Source of the DNA: Halobacillus sp. Marseille-P3879
GTDB lineage: Bacteria > Bacillota > Bacilli > Bacillales > Halobacillaceae
Direction of reading: 5' to 3'
Assembly (NCBI RefSeq): GCF_900240285.1
Contig: NZ_OESS01000003.1
Coordinates: 62,001-126,000, forward strand
Length of the DNA stretch: 64,000 nt
The notes below the pieces were generated by a model, which was not told where the DNA came from, did no database searches, and saw nothing but the letters and a program-made list of their open reading frames with translations. Below are positions 54,302 to 62,903 of this stretch, one piece after another. The position numbers were made by a program, and so were the translations under genes. The stretch's first letter is position 1, and each line of letters begins with the position of its first letter.

Positions 54302-55219
54302 ATGACTTGGTTAACATCAAAACAGAAATCACAAGCCGAACTGGCAAAGGAATTTCGTGAGTTAATCCATCAGAAGTCGGTTTTAAAAATCATGGGAGCC
54401 CATGATGGGATGGCCGGCCTGATGGCAAAAGAAGCTGGGTTCCGTGCGCTTTATTTATCAGGGGCAGCTTATACCGCCAGCAAGGGCCTGCCGGATTTAG
54501 GGATATTGCAGTCCACCGAAGTTGCCGAACGGGCAAAAGAAATTACCAGAGCTACCAATCTGCCGCTACTGGTAGATGTAGATACTGGCTTTGGAGGTCC
54601 ATTGAATGTAGCAAGGACAGTCAAAGAGACGGCCGAAGCCAACGTGGCAGCTATCCAGATGGAAGATCAGAAGCTTCCAAAAAAATGTGGCCATTTAAAT
54701 GGAAAGCAGTTGATTTCCTTGGAAGAAATGGTAGAGAAAATAGAAATGGTAAAAGAAACCGTCCCAGAAGTCGTGCTCGTAGCGAGAACAGATGCCTTTG
54801 GAGTTGAAGGAAAAGAACAGGCTCTGGAGAGAGCAAAAGCTTATGAACAGGCAGGCGCAGACGCGATTTTCCCAGAGGCGCTAAGCAAGGAGACAGATTT
54901 CAAGGAGTTTTCTGAACAGCTTAACGCCCCACTGTTAGCGAATATGACCGAATTCGGAAAAACACCATACTATACAGCGGATGAATTTGAATCGATGGGA
55001 TACTCTATGGTGATCTACCCAGTCACATCCATGCGCCTTGCAGCCAAAGCTTACAAGGATACTTTTGAGGAAATATGTAAGCAAGGAACACAAAAACATC
55101 TGCTCGATCGTATGCAGACGAGAGAAGAATTATATGATGTCATTGGTTTAGCTGATTATGAATGTCTCGATCAGAAGATTGCCAGTACCGTTTTGCCGAA
55201 ATACGGGGAAAGAGAGTGA
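54302..55219 (+). CDS. prpB: Methylisocitrate lyase
   Basis: Isocitrate lyase superfamily enzyme cleaving 2-methylisocitrate to pyruvate and succinate. Visible: [17 protein letters not shown], metal-binding Asp92/Asp94 in [10 protein letters not shown] and the catalytic loop KKCGHLNGK with Cys129. 305 residues, the usual PrpB length. AAGGAGG precedes the ATG, 17 bases after the transporter gene. It forms a pair with prpD. Confidence 0.94.
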   Translation: MTWLTSKQKSQAELAKEFRELIHQKSVLKIMGAHDGMAGLMAKEAGFRALYLSGAAYTASKGLPDLGILQSTEVAERAKEITRATNLPLLVDVDTGFGGPLNVARTVKETAEANVAAIQMEDQKLPKKCGHLNGKQLISLEEMVEKIEMVKETVPEVVLVARTDAFGVEGKEQALERAKAYEQAGADAIFPEALSKETDFKEFSEQLNAPLLANMTEFGKTPYYTADEFESMGYSMVIYPVTSMRLAAKAYKDTFEEICKQGTQKHLLDRMQTREELYDVIGLADYECLDQKIASTVLPKYGERE

Positions 55220-55223
55220 GTGC

Positions 55224-56642
55224 ATGAGTAACCATGATTTCGATAAAGTCATTGAGAATATTGCAGACTATGTATTGAGGGAGGATGTTGGGGATAAGGA
55301 ATCACTGGAAACAGCCCAATATGTTCTGATGGATAGCTTGGGATGCGCGATTCTCTCTTTAAATTACGAAGCCTGTACCAAATTGTTAGGCCCCCTTGTC
55401 CCTGGGGTAGCGATCGAAACCGGTGCAAAAATTCCAGGTAGAAGAGAGGTGCTTGACCCTGTACAGGCTGCCTTCAATTTAGGAACTATGATCCGCTGGC
55501 TCGATTACAATGATTGCTGGTTGGCGAAAGAATGGGGTCATCCGTCTGATAATCTAGGTGGAATACTCACGGTGACTGATTATATCAGTAGGAAGTATGA
55601 AGCAATCGGTAAGGATCCATTGACAGTAGAGGATGTGTTGAGAGCCACGATTAAAGCACACGAAATTCAAGGGGTGCTTGCGCTTGATAACAGCCTGAAC
55701 CGGCAAGGACTCGACCATGTTTTATTTGTTAAAATAGCTACAGCCGCGGTCGCTACACAGATGCTTGGCGGGGATAAAATACAAATCATGAACGCAGTCT
55801 CTAACGCCTGGATCGATAACTCCAGTCTGAGGACGTATCGCCATTACCCGAACGCGGGATCGAGAAAATCTTGGGCAGCAGGAGACGCGACCAGCCGTGG
55901 GGTATGGTTAGCTTTTCTCAGTATGAAAGGGGAAATGGGCTATACAACGGCCTTGACTTCTCATGATTGGGGGTTTGAGGAGGTGCTGATGGATGGCCAA
56001 ACCATCACACTAAACCGGGAACTTGACGACTATGTCATGAAAAACATCCTGTTTAAAATCTCATTTCCTGCGGAATACCACGCCCAGACCGCTGCAGAGT
56101 GTGGCTTCGATTTATATGAACAAGTAAAAGGACGTTTTGGGGATATCGATACCATAACAATTCGAACCCATGAATCTGCAGTACGGATAATCGATAAAAA
56201 AGGCCAGTTAACTAACCCGGCCGACCGGGACCATTGCCTGCAATATATCACAGCCATTGCCCTGATATATGGGGAGATAACAGCTGACCATTATGAGGAT
56301 CATATTGCAGAAAATCCTTTGATAGATGAGCTGCGCCGGAAAATGGAAGTAGTGGAAGAACCAGAATTTAGTAAAGAATATCTGGATCCAGAGAAACGCT
56401 CGATTGCGAATGCCGTTAAAGTTTATTTCAAGGATGGAAGTGCTACCGAAGAGGTGGTGAGAAGGTATCCACTCGGTCATCGTATCCGGAGGGAGGAAGC
56501 TTTGCCGGATCTTCATAAGAAGTTTCGTTATAATATTTCTACTCAGTTTTCTGAAGAAAAGCAAGCGGAGCTCACCCAGTTATTTGCGGCACGCGATCTT
56601 ATGAGCACTACTGTTCCTGATTTTATGGATGCCTGGGAATAG
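55224..56642 (+). CDS. prpD: 2-methylcitrate dehydratase
   Basis: MmgE/PrpD-family dehydratase of 472 residues converting 2-methylcitrate toward 2-methylaconitate or methylisocitrate. Visible: [42 protein letters not shown] (in two parts, residues about 85-115), [18 protein letters not shown] and [17 protein letters not shown] 55224 is four bases after the prpB stop; the open frame's start at 55158 lies inside prpB. No methylcitrate synthase (prpC) lies in the window. Confidence 0.94.
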   Translation: MSNHDFDKVIENIADYVLREDVGDKESLETAQYVLMDSLGCAILSLNYEACTKLLGPLVPGVAIETGAKIPGRREVLDPVQAAFNLGTMIRWLDYNDCWLAKEWGHPSDNLGGILTVTDYISRKYEAIGKDPLTVEDVLRATIKAHEIQGVLALDNSLNRQGLDHVLFVKIATAAVATQMLGGDKIQIMNAVSNAWIDNSSLRTYRHYPNAGSRKSWAAGDATSRGVWLAFLSMKGEMGYTTALTSHDWGFEEVLMDGQTITLNRELDDYVMKNILFKISFPAEYHAQTAAECGFDLYEQVKGRFGDIDTITIRTHESAVRIIDKKGQLTNPADRDHCLQYITAIALIYGEITADHYEDHIAENPLIDELRRKMEVVEEPEFSKEYLDPEKRSIANAVKVYFKDGSATEEVVRRYPLGHRIRREEALPDLHKKFRYNISTQFSEEKQAELTQLFAARDLMSTTVPDFMDAWE

Positions 56643-56937
56643 GAAATATTTGAAGTTATTATTTTGTAAACTCTTGTAATGTAGAAACTCGACTTTTAGA
56701 TTTGGGGAAAAATTAGGACAGTATTTTATAATTTCTGTCTAAACCTCTTTAATGTTAATTATTGTTTATATTCCTAAAATATTGAACTATTTTAAACAGT
56801 TAAGCACTTTTAAATAGTGGACCATTTGTTGACCAAATCCATTATTTTAACTAATTTTGCATCCAATTGTATCCTAGTGTGCGCTCTCAGATGGTGAATT
56901 AAACTTATTTGTTACAGGACTTTTGGAAAGTATCAAT
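56643..56937. other. AT-rich spacer
   Basis: About 300 AT-rich bases with no supported gene between prpD and the convergent amylase gene. Confidence 0.5.
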
Positions 56938-56982
56938 AAAAAGAAGGATGTTGACCGAATTCGTCAACAGCCTTCTTTTTAT
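56938..56982. terminator. Hairpin terminator between prpD and the amylase gene
   Basis: AAAAAGAAGG and TGTTGAC pair with GTCAACA and CCTTCTTTTT with one mismatch between the two helices. A/T tracts on both sides make it usable in both directions. Confidence 0.75.
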
Positions 56983-56997
56983 TCCTATTTTATCTTA

Positions 56998-57029
56998 AAG
57001 CCAGCTCACATAATAAGAGGCTGGCTATT
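56998..57029 (-). terminator. Terminator of the amylase gene
   Basis: AGCCAGC pairs with GCTGGCT around a 14-base loop; TTTAAGAT follows on the minus strand. Confidence 0.55.
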
Positions 57030-57049
57030 GATTTCAAGTGGTCCCAATT

Positions 57050-58438
57050 TTACTTACCTTGTTTATTCTGCACAAGAATCTTAAATTCCCATGGTTCTAG
57101 ATCAAGAGTATGTTTACCACGCAGAATAAAGTCAGAATCAGAGAAATAAGATGTATACTTGCCTGATGAAGATCTAGGCTTAAGAGTAGTAGACTCCTCA
57201 TTTTCTGTGAGGTTCATTACCACTACCACTTTATTGCCATTCTTTTCTCTCTCAAACGCTAAAACATTCTCGTTCGAGTTCTCTAAAAACTTAACATCTC
57301 CACCGTAGTTTCCATTCCAAAGGGCTGGGTTTTCTTTTTTAAGATCAATTAATTTCTCGTAATACTTTTGCATAGACAAGTCGTTCCAGTTGATTTCGTC
57401 CTTTTCAAAGAATTCCAGCATCTTGTCCAATCCTGCCTCTTCTCCGGAGTAAATAAGCGGCATTCCCGGCATAGTAAAGGTTAGAGCTGTCAGGGTTTCG
57501 TTTGCTTCGCCGTAAAGATCTTCATTTGTTCCGTTCCAAGAATTCTCATCATGATTCGTAAGGAAATTCATTGGGTAAGTCCCTTCAGGATACGTTTCCT
57601 CTACCTCTGAAATATAAGTACGAATGTCTTCTGCCGTGTTTTCACCGTTTGCTACTCCGATAGCATTACCGAGAAAAGGCCAGCCATAGTTAGCATCAAA
57701 ACTCTCTTCCAAAAGGTTAAGGTTATCACTATCTTCCGCTAACATATAGATTGGTTTAATCTCGTCTAGTTCTTTTTTTGCCTCTTCCCAGAAATCTGCT
57801 GGTACTCGTCCTGCAACATCCATCCGATAACCATCAATGTCTGCTTTTTCCACCCAGAACTTCATTTCCTCAATCATTGCTTTACGCATTTCTTCGTTTT
57901 CATAGTCTAACTGGGCGACATCCGTCCAATCTGTGCCCGGTGGCTGCACAATCTCATCATCTTCATTCTGGATATACCATTCAGGATGCTCGGAGATCCA
58001 ATCGTGATCCCACCCCGTATGGTTAGGAACAAAATCCAGCATGACTTTAAACCCCATATCATGGGCTCTTTGAACTAACTGTTCAAAATCCTCCATTGTT
58101 CCAAATTCAGGGTTAATCGCTGTATAATCTTGAATTGAATAATAAGATCCCAAAGTTCCTTTTCGATTCTCTTCAGAAATTGGGTAAACCGGCATAAACC
58201 AAAGAATGTCTACTCCCAACTCTTGGAGCCGGGGAAGATGCTTTTCAAATGCTTCAAAAGTACCTTCTTCTGTGTATTGTCTGACATTTACTTCATAAAT
58301 GACATCATCTTTCGCCCATTCTGAAACCTCATCTGATTTCTGCTTTGATTCCGACCCTAGTGCAACCGGTTGCACAAATGCTGTAAAAAAAAGAACAGTT
58401 GCTGCTACCATAAAAAAAATCTTCTTCACTCTATTCAT
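57050..58438 (-). CDS. Secreted alpha-amylase family (GH13) glycosidase
   Basis: Exported starch-type hydrolase of 462 residues. Signal peptide MNRVKKIFFMVAATVLFF with cleavage near ALGS. GH13 regions are complete: DFVPNH (135-140), GYRMDVAG with nucleophile Asp207, MLAEDS with acid Glu235, and FLTNHDEN with Asp297. A small C-terminal beta domain (EREKNGNKVVVVMNLTENEE) follows. GGGAG overlaps the ATG, so GTG 58429 may be the true start. A cre-like box lies 74-88 bases upstream, implying glucose repression. Confidence 0.92.
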   Translation of the reverse strand: MNRVKKIFFMVAATVLFFTAFVQPVALGSESKQKSDEVSEWAKDDVIYEVNVRQYTEEGTFEAFEKHLPRLQELGVDILWFMPVYPISEENRKGTLGSYYSIQDYTAINPEFGTMEDFEQLVQRAHDMGFKVMLDFVPNHTGWDHDWISEHPEWYIQNEDDEIVQPPGTDWTDVAQLDYENEEMRKAMIEEMKFWVEKADIDGYRMDVAGRVPADFWEEAKKELDEIKPIYMLAEDSDNLNLLEESFDANYGWPFLGNAIGVANGENTAEDIRTYISEVEETYPEGTYPMNFLTNHDENSWNGTNEDLYGEANETLTALTFTMPGMPLIYSGEEAGLDKMLEFFEKDEINWNDLSMQKYYEKLIDLKKENPALWNGNYGGDVKFLENSNENVLAFEREKNGNKVVVVMNLTENEESTTLKPRSSSGKYTSYFSDSDFILRGKHTLDLEPWEFKILVQNKQGK

Positions 58439-58802
58439 CTCCCTTTTATAGTTAGTATTGCACTTCCTTCTTTTAAACTTTTACCTCCTTCCACTAATTT
58501 TTAACTATTATTGGGAAGCGCTACCATGACTATAAAGTTTTTCTTTTAAGTTTTCAATATTTTCTCACTATTCTAAAAAGAACAGTGCGAAAGTCTTAGA
58601 AGGTTTATTTATAAACTTATTCGTAACTGGGTGAGTTTTTTACCCTGTTAGTTGTATCCACAGCGCTACAAGAGCGATACGGTTCGCAGATACTATCGGA
58701 ACAGGAAATTCCTTTTTATAAAAAATAATTCAAGTCCCTTTGAATCTTCCATCAGTGGATAATGAAGATTTAAGAAACTTTTGTTTTAGTGAGATAGATT
58801 AA
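58439..58802. other. Amylase upstream region
   Basis: Contains the cre-like site at 58512-58526 and presumably the amylase promoter. Nothing else is supported. Confidence 0.45.
58512..58526 (-). promoter_or_regulatory. CcpA cre-like site of the amylase gene
   Basis: TGGGAAGCGCTACCA matches the cre consensus except at position 2; it is nearly palindromic and lies 74-88 bases upstream of the amylase ATG on the minus strand. Confidence 0.6.
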
Positions 58803-59117
58803 GTTATAAACCTCTTTGATATTGAATTATCTGCAGACGATGCTAGACAATTTGTGAGTAATTTCTCTAAAGGGTTAGAAGCCCATATAAAGACACCTAG
58901 ACAAGCGAAATTATATTCAAATATCCTTATGTTTTCATTACCCATATTAAAGGATGAAGCAAATGTTGTTGATTTAATGTTAATAGAAGGAATTAGGGTC
59001 TTTTTGCCTCCAATTTATACTTTAATTAAAGATAATGAAGATTTATTTTTGAAAGATGGAAAGAGTGGCTTTGGTTATGATTATGACCAAAAAGAAAAGG
59101 AAAGGAGAAAAGAGTGA
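58803..59117 (+). pseudogene. KAP-family P-loop NTPase C-terminal fragment
   Basis: A 104-codon frame reads LFDIELSADDARQFVSNFSK, then PRQAKLYSNILMFSLPIL and VDLMLIEGIRVFLPPIY, like the C-terminal half of the KAP domain, where an Arg and the LxIEGIRxFxP segment are conserved. The P-loop, Walker B part and downstream region are absent and no start or ribosome site is seen. A relic of a much larger membrane-associated NTPase gene. Confidence 0.6.
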
Positions 59118-59458
59118 ATTTATTTCACGCCGATTGTTAAGTACACTTTAGTCGGATTACAGTCACAGGAACTGAGCTTGGTGAATCCTGCAATGTCTAC
59201 CCTATCCAGGTATCCGTGTACTTATGAGAGGCTTTTCTTATGAAAATTGTTATGGGAAGTACCGATCTTTTCAAATAAAAAATTAAGTTTAAATGTTGAT
59301 TTATTTCCTTTATATTACATGATTCTTCAAGTCGGGTTGTAGGTGGGGCTAGAAATGCATACCATCTTCATTGCAATTGTGTTTCGATTTGGTCGAGAAA
59401 GCTTTTAACATCCAGAAAAGAAAGTGCTTCATGTTTTTTCTAATTCATTGAAATATAA
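59118..59458. other. Gene-free stretch
   Basis: About 340 bases between the KAP relic and the control region of the sugar operon; no supported feature. Confidence 0.45.
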
Positions 59459-59635
59459 TTTACGTAAAAAAACTAAGAAAAGATTAAAAATGTATATATA
59501 AAAGACTATAAACCTCATATTTTTGAATTATTATCGCATTATTTGCGCAAATTTTACGAAAAATAATTGACACCGTTTTCATATAGTGTTAAATTACTAA
59601 CCGTAAGCAATTCATTTTATTTATTTACGTAAATA
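59459..59635 (+). promoter_or_regulatory. Promoter and palindromic operators of the isomerase/oxidoreductase operon
   Basis: TTGACA (59567-59572), a 17-base spacer and TAAATT (59590-59595) form a good sigma-A promoter. Three CG-centred palindromes surround it: TTTACGTAAA (59459-59468), ATTTGCGCAAAT (59541-59552) and TATTTACGTAAATA (59622-59635). These resemble LacI-family operators; the last lies between promoter and ribosome site. No LacI-type gene is in the window. Confidence 0.7.
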
Positions 59636-59653
59636 TATAGAGGAGGGTAACTA

Positions 59654-60481
59654 GTGAATGTTGGTTATATGACTAATGCCTTCGGGCCTTTAGTAGGTTC
59701 AGGCGGCGGAGTAACTAGTATCAAAGACGTGCGTTATGAAACTTTGTGCAGGGATGAAGAAGTTTTTCAGAAAATCCAGAGACAAGGGTTCAACGGAGTG
59801 GAACTGTTTGATGGCAATCTGGATCAATTCGCAAGTCAGCCTAAGAAGCTAAAAGCACAACTTCAAGGGATGGGGCTTTCACTTTATGGTGTGTATGCTG
59901 GAGCAAATTTTATTTACGAAGATGCATGGCAGGATGAATTGTGGCGTATTCACCAGACAGCCAGAATTGCAGCTGAAGCAGGAGCCAAGCATCTCGTGCT
60001 AGGCGGTGGTGCGGTTCGAGCTTCAGGTGGAGAGCAAAAAGACATAAAACGATTGGCAGCATCATTAGCTGAGGCAGAGTCTATAGTGTCCCAGGAAGGG
60101 TTAATTGTAAGTTATCATCCACACTTAGGTTCAATGATTGAATCACCAGAACAAATTGATCAGCTTTTTTCTTGCTCATCTATAGCGTTTTGTCCCGATG
60201 TTGCACACTTAGCCGCAGGCGGTGGTGACCCATTAGAGATCATCCAAAAGTACAAAGACCGAATTCCATATATTCATTTGAAAGACTGGGACGGTGAAGG
60301 ATTTGTCCCGTTAGGGCATGGGAGTTTAGATCTGCACGGTATCATTGACTTTCTTGAGGCCCAATCGTATACAGGGGATTGGCTGGTAGAGATCGACGGT
60401 TATGCCGGTGATCCTGTAGAAGCATGTAAAGTATCGTATGAATTTCTAAAAAACACTTCATTAAATAAAAATACTAAATAG
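59654..60481 (+). CDS. Sugar phosphate isomerase/epimerase family protein (TIM barrel)
   Basis: Xylose-isomerase-like TIM barrel (AP endonuclease 2 fold) of 275 residues, the family of inosose isomerases and related keto-sugar enzymes. Visible: FNGVELFDGNL, LVLGGGAVRA, VSYHPHLGSMIES, FCPDVAHLAAGG and YIHLKDWDGEGF, giving the His/Asp/Glu metal site, and LVEIDGY near the end. GTG start with GAGGAGG upstream. First gene of an operon with two Gfo/Idh/MocA oxidoreductases; together they probably process a polyol or keto-sugar. Confidence 0.88.
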   Translation: MNVGYMTNAFGPLVGSGGGVTSIKDVRYETLCRDEEVFQKIQRQGFNGVELFDGNLDQFASQPKKLKAQLQGMGLSLYGVYAGANFIYEDAWQDELWRIHQTARIAAEAGAKHLVLGGGAVRASGGEQKDIKRLAASLAEAESIVSQEGLIVSYHPHLGSMIESPEQIDQLFSCSSIAFCPDVAHLAAGGGDPLEIIQKYKDRIPYIHLKDWDGEGFVPLGHGSLDLHGIIDFLEAQSYTGDWLVEIDGYAGDPVEACKVSYEFLKNTSLNKNTK

Positions 60482-60502
60482 TAGATAAAGGAGAGGTTTG
60501 TA

Positions 60503-61675
60503 ATGAAAAATATAAAGATTGGTCTTATTGGCGCTGGGTTTATGGGGAAGGCACACGTTGTAGGTTATTCTAATGTACCGAAGCTGTTTTGGCCTGCACC
60601 AGCAGTTCCGGAACTGAAAACCGTATGTGATATAGATGAGGAAACAGCAAAGGATTCCAAAGATCGGTTTGGTTTCAAGGAATGGACGACTGACTGGCAT
60701 GACATTATTAATGACCCAGAAATAGATGCGGTAAGTATCTGTACCCCGAATGATTCACACGCGCAGATTTCTATAGCTGCTTTAGAGGCAGGAAAGCATG
60801 TACTTTGTGAGAAGCCCATCTCAAACAATCCTGAAGACGCAAAAGCTATGGCAGACGCAGCGGCACAAGTATCCTCCGATGGTATTATCGCAATGTGTGC
60901 TTATCAATACCGCCGTGTACCGGCAGTTGTTCAAGCTAAAAAACTTATCGAAGATGGTTCTATTGGCGACGTTCTCAATATTCGTACAACATATTTGCAA
61001 AGCTGGAGCGCAGATCCAGATTCACCTTTGTCCTGGAGGTTTCAGAAAAAATATGCAGGAGCTGGGGCATTAGGTGATATTGGGACTCACGTTATTGATA
61101 TAGCACAATACTTAGCCGGAGATATTGAAGAGGTAGTATCAAACGTTAGAACCTTCATTAAGGAAAGACCTGTACAAGAGGGTGGTGCAGATCTGCTTGG
61201 AACTGTGAAAGTAGATCCTGACGCAGCAAAAGAACCGGTGGATGTAGATGATGAGGCATCTTTTCTTGTCAATTTTAAAAATGGAGCTGTTGGAAGTATA
61301 GAAGCTACTCGGAATGCTTGGGGGCGAAATAATTATATTACTGTAGAAGTGCATGGCACGAAGGGTTCGATCCTATTCAATTACGAGCGCTTAAATGAAC
61401 TCCAGGTAAGTTTCTCAGAGGACCCAGAGGACCGTCGAGGATTTAAAACGATTTATACAGGCCCTGCTCACTCTTATGGGGAAGTAACGTGGAATATCCC
61501 TGGTATGAATATTGGATATGGTGAATTGAAAACAATTGAAAGCTACGATTTTTTGAAAGCGATTGCTGACAAAGAACAGCCTTCTACTTCATTTAATGAG
61601 GCTTATAAGGTGGATCAAGTATGTGAAGCCGTATTAGCTTCAGCGGAGTCACGCAGATGGGAGAAGGTAAAATGA
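60503..61675 (+). CDS. Gfo/Idh/MocA-family oxidoreductase 1
   Basis: NAD(P)-dependent sugar or polyol dehydrogenase of 390 residues. Rossmann motif IGLIGAGFMGKAHVVGY, VSICTPNDSHA, then the catalytic-type CEKPISNN (EKP). The C-terminal domain shows GALGDIGTHVIDIAQYLAG with the substrate His, and SIEATRNAWGRNNYI. GGAGAGG precedes the ATG. Strongly similar to the partial paralogue at 62904, with which it shares ATRNAWGR, SEDPEDRRG and FKTIYTG-like segments. Confidence 0.93.
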   Translation: MKNIKIGLIGAGFMGKAHVVGYSNVPKLFWPAPAVPELKTVCDIDEETAKDSKDRFGFKEWTTDWHDIINDPEIDAVSICTPNDSHAQISIAALEAGKHVLCEKPISNNPEDAKAMADAAAQVSSDGIIAMCAYQYRRVPAVVQAKKLIEDGSIGDVLNIRTTYLQSWSADPDSPLSWRFQKKYAGAGALGDIGTHVIDIAQYLAGDIEEVVSNVRTFIKERPVQEGGADLLGTVKVDPDAAKEPVDVDDEASFLVNFKNGAVGSIEATRNAWGRNNYITVEVHGTKGSILFNYERLNELQVSFSEDPEDRRGFKTIYTGPAHSYGEVTWNIPGMNIGYGELKTIESYDFLKAIADKEQPSTSFNEAYKVDQVCEAVLASAESRRWEKVK

Positions 61676-61727
61676 TTTCTCCTATAACTCAAAGTATTTC
61701 TCTTTGGATTATAAGGGAGGAAGGAAT

Positions 61728-62891
61728 ATGAGAACAAAGTTCGTTGCAGGGTTGTTTGTGTTATTCACACTTCTAATGGCTGGGTGTAATGCACAAAAAG
61801 GCAGCGGTGACGAGATAGTCTCAGAAGATATAGAAATGGATGTTGCTTCAGAACCGATCCGGATTAACCCTGATATCCCGGAATCAAAGATATATAGCGA
61901 AGGACCTCAAGGAGAACAGGCAGTATCTGCTCATACTCTTGAACTGAGTGTGGAGGAAGCGGAAGAGATCAGTGATGGAGACTATACAGCAGCTATAGCT
62001 ATGCATTATGCAGGAAATGACTGGTCACGAGCCCAGATTAATGGGTTGAAGCAGACTTTCGCGAAAATGGGAGTTGAAGTCATCGCAGTGACAGATGGAC
62101 AATTTAGCGTAGAAAAACAGGCCTCTGATATCGAAACACTGCTTGCAAGAGACCCGGACGTTCTCGTCAGTGTTCCTGTAGACCCGGTTTCCACTGCCAG
62201 TGCATACCGGAAGGCAGAAGAAGCTGGTGTTGAACTTGTATTTATGGACAATGTTCCTAAGGGATTTTCTCCTGGAGAGGATTATGTAAGCGTTGTCTCT
62301 GCGGATAACTATGGAAATGGTGTCATTGCTGCACATAGCATGGCAGAAGAGGTTGGAGAAGAAGGAGAAATAGGCGTCATTTATCATGATGCTGACTATT
62401 TTGTAACAGAGCAACGGGTAGAGGCGTTTGAAAAAACGATCAACGAAGAATATCCTGATCTCAAAATTGTCGAACGTGATGGGATAGGAGAGCCAGAAGA
62501 TGGAGAACGAGTTGCCAACGCCATGTTAACGCGGAATGCTGATTTGGATGGGTTATTCGTAGTATGGGACGTACCAGCAGAAGGAGCTTTGGCGGCTGCG
62601 CGTTCGGCAGCTTTGGAAGACCTGGATATTACTACAATCGACCTTGGTTCAGGAGTAGCGCTTGATATGGCACGTGATCAAAATATTAAAGGTATCGGCG
62701 CGCAACTTCCCTACGATCAGGGAGTGACAGAAGCTATTCTTGCCGGATATGCTCTGTTGGATAAGGAAACACCTCCTTATGTTGCGGTTCCGCCTCTAGA
62801 GGTAAATCGGAATAACCTGCTTGAGTCATGGGAGCTCGTGTATAACGAGGAAGTGCCACCAGAGATTCAAGGGGAAATGGAAAAAAAATGA
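61728..62891 (+). CDS. Sugar-binding lipoprotein of an ABC transporter
   Basis: Periplasmic-binding-protein-like lipoprotein of the ribose/galactose type (Peripla_BP_4), 387 residues. Lipobox LMAGC with Cys20, then the two-lobe fold: IAMHYAGNDWSRAQINGLKQ, DVLVSVPVDPVSTASAYRKA, VELVFMDNVPKGF, DYVSVVSADNYGNGVIAAH and YDQGVTEAILAGYALL. ATG 61728 has GGGAGGAAGG upstream. Permease and ATPase genes are not in the window and may follow at the right. Confidence 0.9.
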   Translation: MRTKFVAGLFVLFTLLMAGCNAQKGSGDEIVSEDIEMDVASEPIRINPDIPESKIYSEGPQGEQAVSAHTLELSVEEAEEISDGDYTAAIAMHYAGNDWSRAQINGLKQTFAKMGVEVIAVTDGQFSVEKQASDIETLLARDPDVLVSVPVDPVSTASAYRKAEEAGVELVFMDNVPKGFSPGEDYVSVVSADNYGNGVIAAHSMAEEVGEEGEIGVIYHDADYFVTEQRVEAFEKTINEEYPDLKIVERDGIGEPEDGERVANAMLTRNADLDGLFVVWDVPAEGALAAARSAALEDLDITTIDLGSGVALDMARDQNIKGIGAQLPYDQGVTEAILAGYALLDKETPPYVAVPPLEVNRNNLLESWELVYNEEVPPEIQGEMEKK

Positions 62892-62903
62892 GGGGGTTTT
62901 GAT

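Noticed and set aside
55158-55223. prpD start inside prpB
   Set aside because: The ATG at 55224 directly after the prpB stop fits the family N-terminus.
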